Source: Actinacidiphila sp. DG2A-62
GTDB lineage: Bacteria; Actinomycetota; Actinomycetes; Streptomycetales; Streptomycetaceae
NCBI RefSeq assembly: GCF_035825295.1
Contig: NZ_JAYMGI010000002.1
Location: 3,973,001-4,037,000 of the forward strand
DNA length: 64,000 nucleotides
Reading direction: 5' to 3'
Shown piece by piece: positions 28,043 through 39,616 of this stretch (position 1 is the first letter of the stretch; each line of letters starts with the position of its first letter). The notes under the pieces were generated by a model. It was not told where the DNA came from. It searched no databases and was given only the letters and a program-made list of their open reading frames with translations. A program made the position numbers and the translations under genes.

Positions 28043-28804
28043 GAGGGTGCGCAAGCGGCGGACACGGCCGCCGCCCGAGCGGCACCGCCGCCGGCGGCGG
28101 CACAGGAGGGCGGGGGCCGCGCCCGGCCCGGCGTCCGCATCGCCGACGTGGGTCCCGGGGACCGGGCCGCCTTGGACGCACTTTTCGCACGCTGCTCACC
28201 GGAGACCGTGCGGTTGCGCTTCTTCGGCTTCCAGCGCGTCTTCCCCGAGGAGTACGCCGACGCCCTGTTGGCGGGCCGCCCCGAGGAGCACGACGCGGTG
28301 CTCGCGTACACGGCCCCCCACCACGGCGACGGCGCGGAATCGCTCAGCAGCGCGGTGCCGTACGCCTGCGGTGACGCGCATCCCGTGGGGCTCGCGAGCC
28401 TCGCCGCCGTGCCCGGGGCCGGGCCGCCCGCCGCCGAACTCGGCGTCCTGGTGTGTGACGGGTGGCAGCGGCAGGGTGTGGGTTCGGCCCTGGTCGCCGC
28501 TCTGATCGCGCGGGCGCGGGAGCGGGGCGTCGTGGCGGTTTCGGCGTCGGTGCTGCCAGGGCGTACGGCGCTGCTGCGGGCCATGACGCGGAGGCTGGCA
28601 ACGCTCGTCCTGGTGGCGCCGCCTCCTCCCGCGCACGAGCCGCCGTTCACCTCGCCGCCACCTGCCGCGCCGGTCTCGTACGCGTGGACCGACGGCAGCC
28701 TGACCGCCGTCTATAGGCTGAGCGAACCGTTTCCGCAGGACCGCCGGACTTCAGGTCCGGGCCCGTGGCACAGCAGTCGGCAGGAGCCGAGCCCGTACGC
28801 GTAG
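28028..28804 (+). CDS. GNAT-family N-acetyltransferase
   Basis: ATG 28028 lies inside the second operator palindrome and has little room for a leader, so a leaderless or very short transcript is likely. The 258-residue product has an Ala/Gly-rich N-terminus and then the GNAT pattern: [40 protein letters not shown], and the acetyl-CoA loop [19 protein letters not shown]. This layout resembles the acetyltransferase domain of Pat-like or stress-linked GNATs. The C-terminus is Pro-rich. It is followed after 10 bp by the TetR gene on the same strand, so the two form an operon that probably represses itself. Confidence 0.8.
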   Translation: MTTVIEGAQAADTAAARAAPPPAAAQEGGGRARPGVRIADVGPGDRAALDALFARCSPETVRLRFFGFQRVFPEEYADALLAGRPEEHDAVLAYTAPHHGDGAESLSSAVPYACGDAHPVGLASLAAVPGAGPPAAELGVLVCDGWQRQGVGSALVAALIARARERGVVAVSASVLPGRTALLRAMTRRLATLVLVAPPPPAHEPPFTSPPPAAPVSYAWTDGSLTAVYRLSEPFPQDRRTSGPGPWHSSRQEPSPYA

Positions 28805-28814
28805 GGAGGTCGTG

Positions 28815-29666
28815 ATGGCGAAGCCCGAGGGGCGGGCCGCGTCCGCAGGCGACGCGGCCGGGGTGACTGCCGCGGCTGATGCGGCTGATGCGGCCGATAC
28901 GGCTGATGCGGCTGATACGACCGAGGCAGCCGACGCCAGCAGCGCGCCCGGCCCGGCCGACGCCGCGCGGACCGACGGCGCCCGGACCGGCCGCGCGCAG
29001 ACGGGCCGCACGCCGACAGACCACACGCAGACAGGCCACACGCCGACAGGCCACACACGGACGGACCACGCGCAGGCACGCCGCACCTACAGCCCGCGCG
29101 AGCGCATGGTGTTCAGCGCGGCCCAGCTGATCAGGCGCGACGGCGTGGCCGCCACCGGCATGCGGGAGGTGGCCGCGCACGCGCAGGCACCGCGCGGTTC
29201 GCTGCAGCACTACTTCCCCGGCGGCAAGGAGCAGCTGGTCAACGAGGCCGTCGCCTGGGGCGGCCGGTACGCGGGCCGTCGCGTCGCCCGGTTCATGGCG
29301 GCCATGGACGCGCCGACGCCCGGCGGGCTCTTCGCCGCGATGGTGGCGCAGTGGCGTGAGGAGTACCTGACCTCGGGGTTCGCCGCGGGCTGCCCCGTCG
29401 CGGCGGCGACCGTGGACTGTGCGGAGTCCGTCCCCTCGACCCGCGAGGCGGTGGCCGCGGCTTTCGCGACGTGGAACGTCCCGGTCGCCGAAGCCCTCGT
29501 CTCGATGGGGGTCGCGCCCTCGCAGGCGCCCGACCTGGCCACCGTCATGATCAGCACACTGGAAGGCGCGATCCTCATCGCCCGGGCCGAGCAGGACGTC
29601 CGCGCGCTCGACGCGGCGGCGACGCAGTTGGGCCCGATGCTGGACGCGTGCGTGCGGCGCGGCTGA
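28815..29666 (+). CDS. TetR-family transcriptional regulator with long low-complexity N-terminus
   Basis: ATG 28815 (or GTG 28812) follows TAGGGAGGTC. The 282-residue product opens with about 90 residues of Ala/Asp and Thr/Gly/His repeats (DAADAADTADAADTT, then TPTDHTQTGHTPTGH). A classic TetR HTH follows: RERMVFSAAQLIRRDGVAAT, MREVAAHAQAPRGSLQHYFPGGKEQL. The C-terminal ligand domain (RYAGRRVARFMAAMD, then GCPVAAATVDCAE) matches the LmrA/YxaF-type TetR subgroup. It is the second gene of an operon whose upstream region has two TetR-type palindromes. A ligand is not predictable. The start may lie nearer the HTH. Confidence 0.87.
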   Translation: MAKPEGRAASAGDAAGVTAAADAADAADTADAADTTEAADASSAPGPADAARTDGARTGRAQTGRTPTDHTQTGHTPTGHTRTDHAQARRTYSPRERMVFSAAQLIRRDGVAATGMREVAAHAQAPRGSLQHYFPGGKEQLVNEAVAWGGRYAGRRVARFMAAMDAPTPGGLFAAMVAQWREEYLTSGFAAGCPVAAATVDCAESVPSTREAVAAAFATWNVPVAEALVSMGVAPSQAPDLATVMISTLEGAILIARAEQDVRALDAAATQLGPMLDACVRRG

Positions 29667-29925
29667 GCGACGCCTACGTGACCGCACGAAGCGGCTGAGC
29701 GGCGCGGCCGGGAGGACCGCGGAGACGAGCCCCGCGCAGCCCCCGCGCATATGAACGGATCACCCCACGCGTTTGCCGCACCGGCCCACGGGCACCCGCC
29801 CTCACGAACGCCACCGGGACCGCGTGCCCGTGTTCTCCGTGCGTTCTGTCGTGCGCGCGACGCACGACGACGGGAGGTGCGGAGGGCACGCACGGCACGC
29901 GAGCAGAGCGTGAGGAGACGCGGTC

Positions 29926-30570
<645 letters not shown>

Positions 30571-30715
30571 GCGTCGGCGCGATGCCGGCCGAGCGCGGTC
30601 CGAGCCTGCTTTTCCACTCTCCCCACTACCGCTGTGACCTGCGCTTTCGTGAGGTTGTCCACAGGCTGCGAAGAGGGCCTCACCGAATGTGCGTGCGGCG
30701 GAGCATCATGGGGGC

Positions 30716-32524
30716 ATGAACGAGATCACCGGGTCCGCGAGCGGGTCCATGCCGGAGTGGGAGAAGCGGTTTCGCGCGCCGCGCGTCGGACTGCCCGAGT
30801 GGGCGGAGGACGCGCCGGAGCGCAGCCTCTTCGTGTCGAACGTGACGGGTACGTACGAGCTGTACGCGTGGGATCGGGTGACGGGCAGCCGCCGCCAGGT
30901 CACCGACCGGCCGAACGGCACGACGGAGGGCGCGCTCAGCCGGGACGGCGCGTGGGTGTGGTGGTTCTCGGACACCGACGGCGACGAGTTCGGGGTCTGG
31001 ATGAAGCAGCCGTTCGGCGGTGGCGAGGACATACCGGCCGCGCCGGGCCTCGCCCCCTCCTATCCGGCCGGGCTGGCGCTGGGCGTGGGCGGGCTCGCGG
31101 TGATCGGGCGCTCGACGGACGACGAGGGCACGTCCGTCCATGTCGTGCCGCCTTCGGGCGATCCGTATCTGATCTACCGGCACGAGGAGTCCGGCGGCGT
31201 CGGTGATCTGTCCGAGGACGGCACGCTGGTGGTCATCGAGCACACCGAGCACGGCGACGCGATGCACAGCGCGCTGCGCGTGGTGCGGGTGGCGGACGGC
31301 TCGACGGTGGCCGAGCTGGACGACACCGACGGCGGCTCCCGCGAGCTCGGCCTGGACTGCCTCGGTTTCGCACCGATCCCCGGTGACCCCCGGCTGCTGG
31401 TCGGCCACCAGCGGGCCGACCGCTGGCTGCCGATGATCTGGGACACCTCGACCGGCGAGGAGACCGACCTCGGCATCGACCTGCCGGGGGACGTGCACGC
31501 CGAGTGGTATCCGGACGGCTCCGCGCTGCTCGTGGTGCATGACTTCCACGCCCGCAGCGAGATGTTCCGCTACGACCTGGCGGCGCGGGAGCTGACCCGG
31601 CTGGACACCCCGGCCGGATCGGTCGGCGGCGCCTCGGCGCGGCCGGACGGCTCGGTGGAGTTCCTGTGGTCGTCCGCGGAACTGCCGCCCGCGGTCCGCT
31701 CGACCACCGGAGCGGTCGTGCTTGAGGCGCCGGGGCTGCGGGCGCCGGACTCGGTGCCGGTGGAGGACGTGTGGGTGGACGGCCCCGGCGGCCGCATCCA
31801 CGCCCTGGTGCAGCGTCCGGCCGGCGGCGGCTCCGGTCCGTGGCCGACGGTCTTCGAGATCCACGGCGGGCCGACCTGGCACGACTCGGACGCGTTCGCG
31901 GCGGGCCCGGCGGCCTGGCTGGACCACGGCTTCGCGGTCGTGCGGGTCAACTACCGCGGGTCGACGGGCTACGGCAGGCAGTGGACGGACGCCCTGAAGC
32001 ACCGGGTCGGGCTGATCGAGCTGGAGGACATCGGCGCGGTGCGCGAGTGGGCGGTCGGCTCGGGGCTCGCCGACCCGCAGCGGCTGGTCCTGACCGGCGG
32101 GTCGTGGGGCGGGTATCTGACCCTGCTCGGTCTGGGCACCCAGCCGGAGGCGTGGACGGTGGGCATAGCCGCGGTCCCCGTCGCCGACTACCCGACCGCC
32201 TACGCCGACGAGATGGAAGCTCTCAAGGCGCTCGACCGCACCTTCTTCGGCGGGTCCCCCGAGGAGGTGCCCGAACGCTACGAGGCGTCGTCGCCGCTCA
32301 CCTACGTCGAGCAGGTCAAGGCCCCGGTGTACATCAGCGCGGGCATGAACGACCCGCGCTGTCCGATACGCCAGATCGACAACTACGTCGAGCGGCTGCG
32401 CGCCCTGGACAAGCCGCACGAGGTGTACCGGTACGACGCGGGCCACGGGTCGCTGGTGGTGGAGGAGCGGATCAAGCAGGTCCGGTTGGAACTCGCCTTC
32501 GCTCTGCGGCACGCGGGGAGCTGA
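30716..32524 (+). CDS. S9-family prolyl oligopeptidase/acyl-peptide hydrolase
   Basis: ATG 30716 is chosen; a GTG at 30689 is possible. The 602-residue protein has a beta-propeller N-terminal part (residues ~30-330) with LFVSNVTGTYELYAWDRVTG and repeated strand patterns. The alpha/beta-hydrolase domain follows: TVFEIHGGPTWHDSDAF (oxyanion HGGP), FAVVRVNYRGSTGYGRQWTD, the nucleophile in GGSWGGYLTLLGLG, the Asp in SAGMNDPRCPIRQ and the His in YDAGHGSLVV. The whole triad is visible. No signal peptide, so it is probably cytoplasmic and degrades small peptides. It overlaps the convergent SURF1 gene by 53 bp. Confidence 0.92.
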   Translation: MNEITGSASGSMPEWEKRFRAPRVGLPEWAEDAPERSLFVSNVTGTYELYAWDRVTGSRRQVTDRPNGTTEGALSRDGAWVWWFSDTDGDEFGVWMKQPFGGGEDIPAAPGLAPSYPAGLALGVGGLAVIGRSTDDEGTSVHVVPPSGDPYLIYRHEESGGVGDLSEDGTLVVIEHTEHGDAMHSALRVVRVADGSTVAELDDTDGGSRELGLDCLGFAPIPGDPRLLVGHQRADRWLPMIWDTSTGEETDLGIDLPGDVHAEWYPDGSALLVVHDFHARSEMFRYDLAARELTRLDTPAGSVGGASARPDGSVEFLWSSAELPPAVRSTTGAVVLEAPGLRAPDSVPVEDVWVDGPGGRIHALVQRPAGGGSGPWPTVFEIHGGPTWHDSDAFAAGPAAWLDHGFAVVRVNYRGSTGYGRQWTDALKHRVGLIELEDIGAVREWAVGSGLADPQRLVLTGGSWGGYLTLLGLGTQPEAWTVGIAAVPVADYPTAYADEMEALKALDRTFFGGSPEEVPERYEASSPLTYVEQVKAPVYISAGMNDPRCPIRQIDNYVERLRALDKPHEVYRYDAGHGSLVVEERIKQVRLELAFALRHAGS

Positions 32525-33437
32525 CCGGCTCCTCGGGGTCGCCGTCCGAGCGGCCGCCGCCCGCGCCGTCGGGGTCCGCGCCGTCGGGGTCCGCGGCGCC
32601 GGGGGCGTCCACGTCGGCCGTCCTCTCCGCGTCGTCCGTCCCGGCGGTCTCGGGGAGCAGGCCGAGCGCGGCGTCGGCCCGGGCCTCGCCCTCGCGGCGC
32701 ACCAGCCGGAACCACATGAAGACGACGAAGCCGGCGAAGACGAACCACTGGCCGGTGTAGCCGAGGTTCTGGAACGCCTTGAGGTCCAGCCCGCTGTTGG
32801 GCGGCGCCGCCGGGGGCACCGCCTTCAGCGGGGCCGCGGTGTGGGTCGCGGTGATCCAGCCGTTGTACACGGAGTAAGGGAGGACGTTGACGAGTGACGC
32901 AGCGCTGATGATGCCGAGCTGACCGGAGGGCAGCGCGCCGGACTGGGCGCCGTCGGTCCCGGTGGTCTCGGGGTACTGCAGGGCCCCGGTCACCGTGACC
33001 GTTCCGGTCGGCGGGGCCGGCACCGAGCCGGCCCGCCCGGCGGCGGACGCGTCGCCGGGGAGCCAGCCGCGCACCACGGGCAGCGCGGCGCCGCCGCCGA
33101 TCCGCAAGGGGGTGAGGACGTAGAAGCCGTCGTGGCCGTCCAGCGTGCGGTCCGGCACCAGGAGTTGGTGGGCGGGGTCGTAGCTGCCGGTCGCGTCGAC
33201 CAGGCGTCCCGAGCCGTCGTCGGGGACCTGGGAGGCGGCGTCGGGCAGCACCGTCCGCAGCGGCACGGGCGCCTCGGTCGCGGCCTGGCTCCGGTCGTGT
33301 TCGGCGCTCTTGTGCTGGTCGACCCGGACCTCGAACCGACTGAGCTGCCAGCTGCCCATGAACACGCAGAACGGCACGGCGAGCAGCGCGAGCACACTGA
33401 CCGCCAGCCAGCGGGGGGTGAGCAGGAACCGGTACAC
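32472..33437 (-). CDS. SURF1-family cytochrome c oxidase assembly protein
   Basis: The 321-residue product has the SURF1 layout: an N-terminal membrane helix (FLLTPRWLAVSVLALLAVPF) ending in FMGSWQLSRF, an extracytoplasmic domain with GSYDPAHQLLVPDRTLDGHD-type and VVRGWLPGD strings, and a second helix near the C-terminus (WFVFAGFVVFMWFRLV). SURF1 proteins help insert haem a into cytochrome oxidase. The C-terminal ~65 residues are an acidic Ala/Asp-rich tail (PDGADPDGAGGG), unusual but common in Streptomyces. It is the downstream neighbour of the sigma factor operon and overlaps the S9 peptidase gene tail to tail. Confidence 0.9.
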   Translation of the reverse strand: MYRFLLTPRWLAVSVLALLAVPFCVFMGSWQLSRFEVRVDQHKSAEHDRSQAATEAPVPLRTVLPDAASQVPDDGSGRLVDATGSYDPAHQLLVPDRTLDGHDGFYVLTPLRIGGGAALPVVRGWLPGDASAAGRAGSVPAPPTGTVTVTGALQYPETTGTDGAQSGALPSGQLGIISAASLVNVLPYSVYNGWITATHTAAPLKAVPPAAPPNSGLDLKAFQNLGYTGQWFVFAGFVVFMWFRLVRREGEARADAALGLLPETAGTDDAERTADVDAPGAADPDGADPDGAGGGRSDGDPEEPVSSPRAAERRRVPTGPA

Positions 33438-33543
33438 GCCTCAACGGTACGGGTGCGGTCCGCGGCCCCGGCACCCGCCCCCGGCCCGCGGGCCACCCGC
33501 CCCCGCCCCGCGGGCGTCGGCCCCGGTCACGCGCCCGGCGCCG

Positions 33544-34857
33544 TCAGGACGCCGGGGCGGCCCCGGCGTCGGCGATCGGCGCGGCGGTGTAGACGGTGCC
33601 GGCGCACACGTTCTGGATGACGGGGCCGGTGACCACCGGGGCGCCCGCGGCCGGGGTGTGGTTCAAGGCGATGCTGCCGGACGCCGGCGTGGTGGGGTCG
33701 CTGCCGGAGTCCGGCGGGGTGTCGGCCGCGCCCGCGGCGTCGGCGGAGTTGGCGGAACCGGTGTCGGCGCCGGTGCCGGTGCCGCCGCCCGCGGTGGTGC
33801 CGGTCCCCGCGTCGGTACCGCCGCCGGCGGTGGGCGTGTCACTCGGCGTCGGGGTGGTCGGCGGCGTGGTCGGCACGGTGCAGCCGCCCGGGCCGTCGCC
33901 GGAGGGCACCCACGCGAAGTCGACCTTGTAGTCCTCGCCGGGTTTGAGGACGACCGGGCCGGCCGTGGTGGGCAGCGCGGCGGCCGCGTCGCCGGCGGTG
34001 TGCGTGACGACCTGGATCCGGGACGGGTCGGCGTCGCCCTGGGCCAGCGCCTGCACCAGGCCGCCGCTGGGCACGGTGCAGGGGGTGTCGGAGACGTTGG
34101 AGAGGCGGAACCAGCCGTAGACCGTGCCGTCGCCGTCCGGGCTGTCGGCGCTGCTCGCGCCCTGCCCGAGCTGGTCGCCGGTGCAGTCCGGCACCGGGGC
34201 ACCGGTCGTGGTCGGCGTGGTCGGCGGGAGGGCCGGGCCGCCCGAGCCGGTGCTCGGGTGCGGCTTGCCCGGGGAGCTGTCGGGCCCGGCGGAGGTCTGC
34301 CAGGTGGGCCGGCCCGGGAGCTGGGCGTGCCCGTCCTCGCCGAGCCCGTCGGTGGCGGTGGGGCGCACGCCGGCCGCGGTGGTGGCCGGGTCGCTGCCGC
34401 TGCCGGCGGCGTGCACCAGCGCGGGGATCGCCACCACCGCAAGCACGAGGGTGGCGGCGGCGCCGACCATCGCCTGGCGGCGGCGCTGGCGGCGCTGGGG
34501 AACGGCGCGGCGCAGGTACTCCAGGGCGTCGGGCGAGCCCTGGAGGTCGCTCACGGCGTCGCGCATCAGCGCGCGCAGGGCCTCCTCGTCCGCCGTCTCG
34601 CCGTTCAGCGGCCCGGCGGGCGAGGAGATGTCGTGGGAGGAGGAGATCTGCTGGTCCATCTCGGATGCGTCGTGTGTGCGGGTGTCGTCTGTACCGGGGA
34701 CGTCCGGGGAGACGCCGGGGGTTGCCCCGTCACCGGAGCGGGGTGCGTCGCCGGAGGCGGAGGCGCCGCCCGGCGGGACGGCGTCGCCGGAGGCGGAGGC
34801 GCCGCCCGGCGGGACGGCGTCGCCGTCGAAGGCCCGGCGGTCGTCGGGCGTGGTCAT
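33544..34857 (-). CDS. Membrane protein partner of the SigE-type sigma factor
   Basis: ATG 34857 overlaps the sigma factor stop (ATGA), so the two are translationally coupled. The 437-residue product has an N-terminal cytoplasmic part with a duplicated 12-residue unit (DAVPPGGASASG twice), then LRALMRDAVSDLQGSPDALEYL, one membrane helix (AMVGAAATLVLAVVAIPALV), and a long Gly/Thr/Pro-rich extracytoplasmic part with conserved Cys pairs (PDCTGDQ, DTPCTVPSGG). The C-terminal region resembles DUF4232-type secreted domains. The topology and coupling fit an anti-sigma-like regulator, but there is no zinc anti-sigma motif, so that role is inferred. Confidence 0.75.
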   Translation of the reverse strand: MTTPDDRRAFDGDAVPPGGASASGDAVPPGGASASGDAPRSGDGATPGVSPDVPGTDDTRTHDASEMDQQISSSHDISSPAGPLNGETADEEALRALMRDAVSDLQGSPDALEYLRRAVPQRRQRRRQAMVGAAATLVLAVVAIPALVHAAGSGSDPATTAAGVRPTATDGLGEDGHAQLPGRPTWQTSAGPDSSPGKPHPSTGSGGPALPPTTPTTTGAPVPDCTGDQLGQGASSADSPDGDGTVYGWFRLSNVSDTPCTVPSGGLVQALAQGDADPSRIQVVTHTAGDAAAALPTTAGPVVLKPGEDYKVDFAWVPSGDGPGGCTVPTTPPTTPTPSDTPTAGGGTDAGTGTTAGGGTGTGADTGSANSADAAGAADTPPDSGSDPTTPASGSIALNHTPAAGAPVVTGPVIQNVCAGTVYTAAPIADAGAAPAS

Positions 34858-35633
34858 GTCGCGGCCTCCATCGCGACGCGCAGCGCCGCGAGCCCACGCG
34901 AACCGTACGCCTTGACCGAGCCGAGGGAGATGCCGAGCGTCTCGGCGACCTGGGCTTCGGTCATGTCGGCGAAGTAGCGCAGCACCAGCACCTCGCGCTG
35001 GCGGCGCTGCAGGGCGCGCATCGCGGCCTTGAGCTGGTCGCGCTCCAGGATCTCGTAGGCGCCCTCCTCCGCGCTGGCCATGTCGGGCATCGGCTTGGAG
35101 AGGAGCTTCAGGCCGAGTATCCGGCGGCGCAGGGCGGAACGGGAGAGGTTGACCACCGTCTGGCGGAGGTAGGCGAGGGTCTTCTCGGGGTCGCGGACGC
35201 GGCTGCGCGCCGAGTGCACCCGTATGAAGGCCTCCTGGACCACGTCCTCGCAGGAGGCCGTGTCGTCCAGCAGCAGCGCGGCCAGGCCCAGCAGCGAGCG
35301 GTAGTGGGCACGGTAGGTCTCGGTGAGGTGATCGACCGTGGTGCCGACTGCCATGGGGGTGTCGGCGTCCTCACTGCCCGTGCGGCTGGTGCTGCCGTTG
35401 CCGGCGGCGCCCTTGGTGCGGCCGGAGCCGTCGGTGGTGTCGGTCGTGGTGCCGACCCGCACCGGCCACGGCGCGATCACCGGGATACCGCCGACAGGAC
35501 GGTCGGCCGTGCGCGCCCGCGGGACGCGCGGCGGAGCGACGGTGCCGCCCCGCACGCCGAATGCCGTCTCGATACCCAGTGCCTCCGCCACGCCAGTTGG
35601 ACACGCATCCCCCCGCCAGGGTTGTACGCGCAT
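34854..35633 (-). CDS. SigE-family (ECF-type) RNA polymerase sigma factor
   Basis: The reading frame has 259 residues. Sigma region 2 reads YRSLLGLAALLLDDTASCED, then VVQEAFIRVHSARSRV; region 4 reads REVLVLRYFADMTEAQVAET and LGISLGSVKAYGSRGLAALR. The ~90 residues before region 2 are Thr/Gly-rich; an ATG at 35354 (MAVGTTVDHLTETYRAHYRS) is an alternative start and would give a standard-length ECF factor. The gene is coupled through ATGA to the membrane protein downstream. Same-type genes lie near aspartokinase in Streptomyces. It directs RNA polymerase to a dedicated promoter set; the trigger is unknown. Confidence 0.88.
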   Translation of the reverse strand: MRVQPWRGDACPTGVAEALGIETAFGVRGGTVAPPRVPRARTADRPVGGIPVIAPWPVRVGTTTDTTDGSGRTKGAAGNGSTSRTGSEDADTPMAVGTTVDHLTETYRAHYRSLLGLAALLLDDTASCEDVVQEAFIRVHSARSRVRDPEKTLAYLRQTVVNLSRSALRRRILGLKLLSKPMPDMASAEEGAYEILERDQLKAAMRALQRRQREVLVLRYFADMTEAQVAETLGISLGSVKAYGSRGLAALRVAMEAAT

Positions 35634-35766
35634 GGCACTTCGCCGGACCGCGGGCCGAATATCCCCATGTGCGTACCAGCTTCTTCCTCAACGCCCCATC
35701 GACACCGACGCCCCCTGACCGCGCTCGGTGTGCAGCACCCTAGGGCAGTGCGCTGACACAAAGACG

Positions 35767-35801
35767 CTCCCCCGGGGCCGTCGGTTGCAGCCGCGGGGGA
35801 G
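35767..35801 (-). terminator. Hairpin downstream of lysC
   Basis: Arms CTCCCCCG and CGGGGGAG close a loop of about 19 bases. It lies 91 bp after the aspartokinase stop and before the sigma factor gene. Read on the minus strand it is followed by CGTCTTTGTG, a weak T-stretch. It probably ends lysC transcripts. Confidence 0.45.
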
Positions 35802-35891
35802 GTGATTGTCCAACGCGCGGGCGACGCGGATCAAGTGGTCCAGACCAGCCACCGCCGCGCCGCCTCGCCGCGCCGCCTCGCTGCGGCGCCG

Positions 35892-37166
<1,275 letters not shown>

Positions 37167-37320
37167 GTGCGCTCCTCGCTCAGGGGTGGATGCGGTCGCC
37201 CCAGTCTAACGAGCAGGCCGAACCCGCCCCGGGCCGGTCGTATGGTGAGACGGGGCGTTCAGTACGTGATCATGTCCCCGGCTACACCGCGCCCGCTCGC
37301 GCCGCGCTCCCCCCACCGGC

Positions 37321-38169
37321 TCAGGAACGCCGGCGGCGCAGCCCCATCGTGCCCAGCTCCGCCTCCATGACCTCGCCGGCCTCGCGGGCGAGCTGCTCCT
37401 CGTCGTCCTCGTCGTTGCCGGTGTCGAGTCCGTCCAGTTCGTCCAGCGGGCTGTCCAGGCGTACGTGCGCCACCAGCGACTGCAGCGCGCGCAGCGAGGC
37501 GCTCGCGGTCGCCCCCCAGTTGGACAGATAGGAAAACTGCCACCACCACAGCGCCTCGGACACCCGCCCGGCCCTGAAGTGCGCGATGCCGTGCGTCAGG
37601 TCGGCCACCACGTCCGCCAGGTCGTCGGAGATCCGGCAGGCCACCGGCGTGGACCGGGGCACGTACGGGTCGAAGACCTCGGAGTAGACGTCGATCGGCT
37701 CCAGCAGCGACGCGAGCCGCTGCCGCAGGTCGTCCTCGTCCGGCTCGGGCCCGGCGTCCGGCTCGTACCGCTCGTCCGGGACGATGTCCTCGTGCGCGCC
37801 GAGCCGGCCGCTGGCCAGCAGCAGCTGCGAGACCTCCAGCAGCAGGTACGGCACCGCGCTGTCCGGGTCGTCGCCCTTGGCGACCTCGCGCACCGACAGC
37901 ACGAAGCTCTCGACCTGGTCGGCGATCTGCACCGCGAACTCGTCCGGCTCCTGCGGAACGCCGCCCCCGGCCGCCACGGCCTCGGCCGCTCCGGCCCCGC
38001 CGGCTGTCCCGGACGCACCGCTCCGTCCGGCCGTCCCGGACGCCCCGGTCCCGCCGGCCGTCCCGCCCGCTCCGCCCGCACCGGCTGTCGTCGCCGCCGT
38101 CCGGGCCTGCTCCTTCTCCACCGGCTTCCTCTTCACCTGCTGCTTCTTGTTCACCACGGCCTCAGACAT
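37321..38169 (-). CDS. DUF5063-domain protein
   Basis: The 282-residue product opens with Lys/Gln-rich sequence and a Gly/Ala/Ser/Thr tandem repeat ([17 protein letters not shown]). The DUF5063 part begins near [20 protein letters not shown] and includes [20 protein letters not shown] and [20 protein letters not shown]. It ends in an acidic stretch ([11 protein letters not shown]). Its ATG at 38169 overlaps the end of recR by 8 bp, so the two are cotranscribed and coupled. DUF5063 genes sit beside recR in many Streptomyces, but their role is not known. Confidence 0.9.
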   Translation of the reverse strand: MSEAVVNKKQQVKRKPVEKEQARTAATTAGAGGAGGTAGGTGASGTAGRSGASGTAGGAGAAEAVAAGGGVPQEPDEFAVQIADQVESFVLSVREVAKGDDPDSAVPYLLLEVSQLLLASGRLGAHEDIVPDERYEPDAGPEPDEDDLRQRLASLLEPIDVYSEVFDPYVPRSTPVACRISDDLADVVADLTHGIAHFRAGRVSEALWWWQFSYLSNWGATASASLRALQSLVAHVRLDSPLDELDGLDTGNDEDDEEQLAREAGEVMEAELGTMGLRRRRS

Positions 38170-38761
38170 CCAGCAACCGCCTCCCTTCGAAGGCCCGCCC
38201 CAGCGTGACCTCGTCCGCGTACTCCAAGTCGCCGCCCACCGGCAGCCCGCTCGCCAGCCGGGTCACCCGCAGACCCATCGGCTTGACCATCCGGGCCAGG
38301 TACGTCGCCGTCGCCTCGCCCTCCAGATTCGGGTCGGTCGCCAGGATCAGCTCGGTGACGGTGCCGTCGGCGAGCCGGGTGAGCAGTTCCCTTATCCGCA
38401 GGTCGTCCGGGCCCACACCTTCGATCGGGCTGATGGCGCCGCCCAGGACGTGGTACTTCCCCCGGAACTCCCTCGTACGCTCGATCGCCACGACGTCCTT
38501 CGGCTCCTCGACCACGCAGATCACCGCGGGGTCCCGGCGCGGGTCGCGGCAGACCCGGCACTGCTCGTCCTGCGCGACGTTCCCGCACACCGCGCAGAAC
38601 CGCACCTTCGCCTTGACCTCGGTCAACGCGTGCGCGAGCCGTCGCACATCGGTCGGATCGGCCTGCAGGATGTGGAAGGCGATCCGCTGCGCGCTCTTGG
38701 GACCCACGCCGGGCAGCCTGCCCAGCTCGTCGATCAGGTCCTGAACCACGCCTTCGTACAC
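38162..38761 (-). CDS. recR: Recombination mediator protein RecR
   Basis: The GTG start is at 38761. The 199-residue product is of standard length. It has the N-terminal HhH region ([20 protein letters not shown]), the C4 zinc finger ([16 protein letters not shown]) and the Toprim domain ([20 protein letters not shown], then [20 protein letters not shown]). RecR loads RecA onto SSB-coated DNA with RecF/RecO. It overlaps the DUF5063 gene by 8 bp and lies 234 bp downstream of ybaB, following the conserved dnaX-ybaB-recR order. Confidence 0.97.
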   Translation of the reverse strand: MYEGVVQDLIDELGRLPGVGPKSAQRIAFHILQADPTDVRRLAHALTEVKAKVRFCAVCGNVAQDEQCRVCRDPRRDPAVICVVEEPKDVVAIERTREFRGKYHVLGGAISPIEGVGPDDLRIRELLTRLADGTVTELILATDPNLEGEATATYLARMVKPMGLRVTRLASGLPVGGDLEYADEVTLGRAFEGRRLLDV

Positions 38762-38995
38762 GCCGGCGGCCTTCCTCGAAAACGGTGCAGTGGGTGGGTG
38801 GATAGGGGGGTCGTGGGCGCGGGTGGGGCGGTGCGCCCGCGGGATCGGGGTCGGGGTCGGGGGTCGGCTACGGATACAGGGGGCGGATGCGGGATACGGG
38901 CCCGGTCGTGGACACGGATACGGGCCCGCGGCCGCTCCTGTGCCGCCCCCGCCCGCGTGGCCACCGCCGGAACGCCGACCCGCGGGCCGCGGCGG

Positions 38996-39337
38996 TCAGA
39001 ACGGCAGGCCAGGGATGCCTCCGCCGCCCAGCCCCTGCGCGAGCGGGCCGAGCTTGGCCTGCTGGAGTCGCTGCGCGGCCTCGTTCGCGTTGTGGACGGC
39101 GGCCACCACCAGGTCGGCGAGGGTCTCGGTGTCCTCCGGGTCGACCGCCTTGGGGTCGATCACCAGCGCACGCAGCTCACCGGCGCCGCTGACCGTCGCC
39201 TTGACCAGGCCGCCGCCGGCCGAGCCCTCCACATCGGTCTCCGCCAACTCCTGCTGAGCCGCGGCGAGATCCTGCTGCATCTTCTGGGCCTGCTGGAGCA
39301 GCGCCTGCATGTTGGGCTGACCGCCACCGGGGATCAC
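38996..39337 (-). CDS. YbaB/EbfC-family nucleoid-associated protein
   Basis: GTG 39337 follows CAGGAG; the frame upstream to 39391 is not conserved-looking. The 113-residue product starts [20 protein letters not shown] and has the typical central strand-helix pattern ([20 protein letters not shown], then [20 protein letters not shown]). It forms dimers that bind DNA and shape the nucleoid. Its position between dnaX and recR is conserved in bacteria. The end is Gly-rich ([12 protein letters not shown]), as in other actinobacterial members. Confidence 0.95.
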   Translation of the reverse strand: MIPGGGQPNMQALLQQAQKMQQDLAAAQQELAETDVEGSAGGGLVKATVSGAGELRALVIDPKAVDPEDTETLADLVVAAVHNANEAAQRLQQAKLGPLAQGLGGGGIPGLPF

Positions 39338-39616
39338 GGGATTCGCTCCTGCCTGTGCCGTGCCGTCGCATTCACGTGTGCACGCGTTCACGCGCTGACG
39401 TGGTCCACGTGATGTCGCACGAGGTTTTCATGTGACAGGGCGAGCCTACGTGCTCGTACGGCGGATCGCCCTACGCCGTACGGAGGATCGGCGTGGCGCG
39501 TCGTGCACCCCAGGGCGTACGGGCTGTGTTCCACGTGAAACACCAGGTCACGACAAGGTTGCCACCGGAACGAAACCCCGAGGTGGTGGGCCCGGCGGGC
39601 CGGGACGACGCCGGGA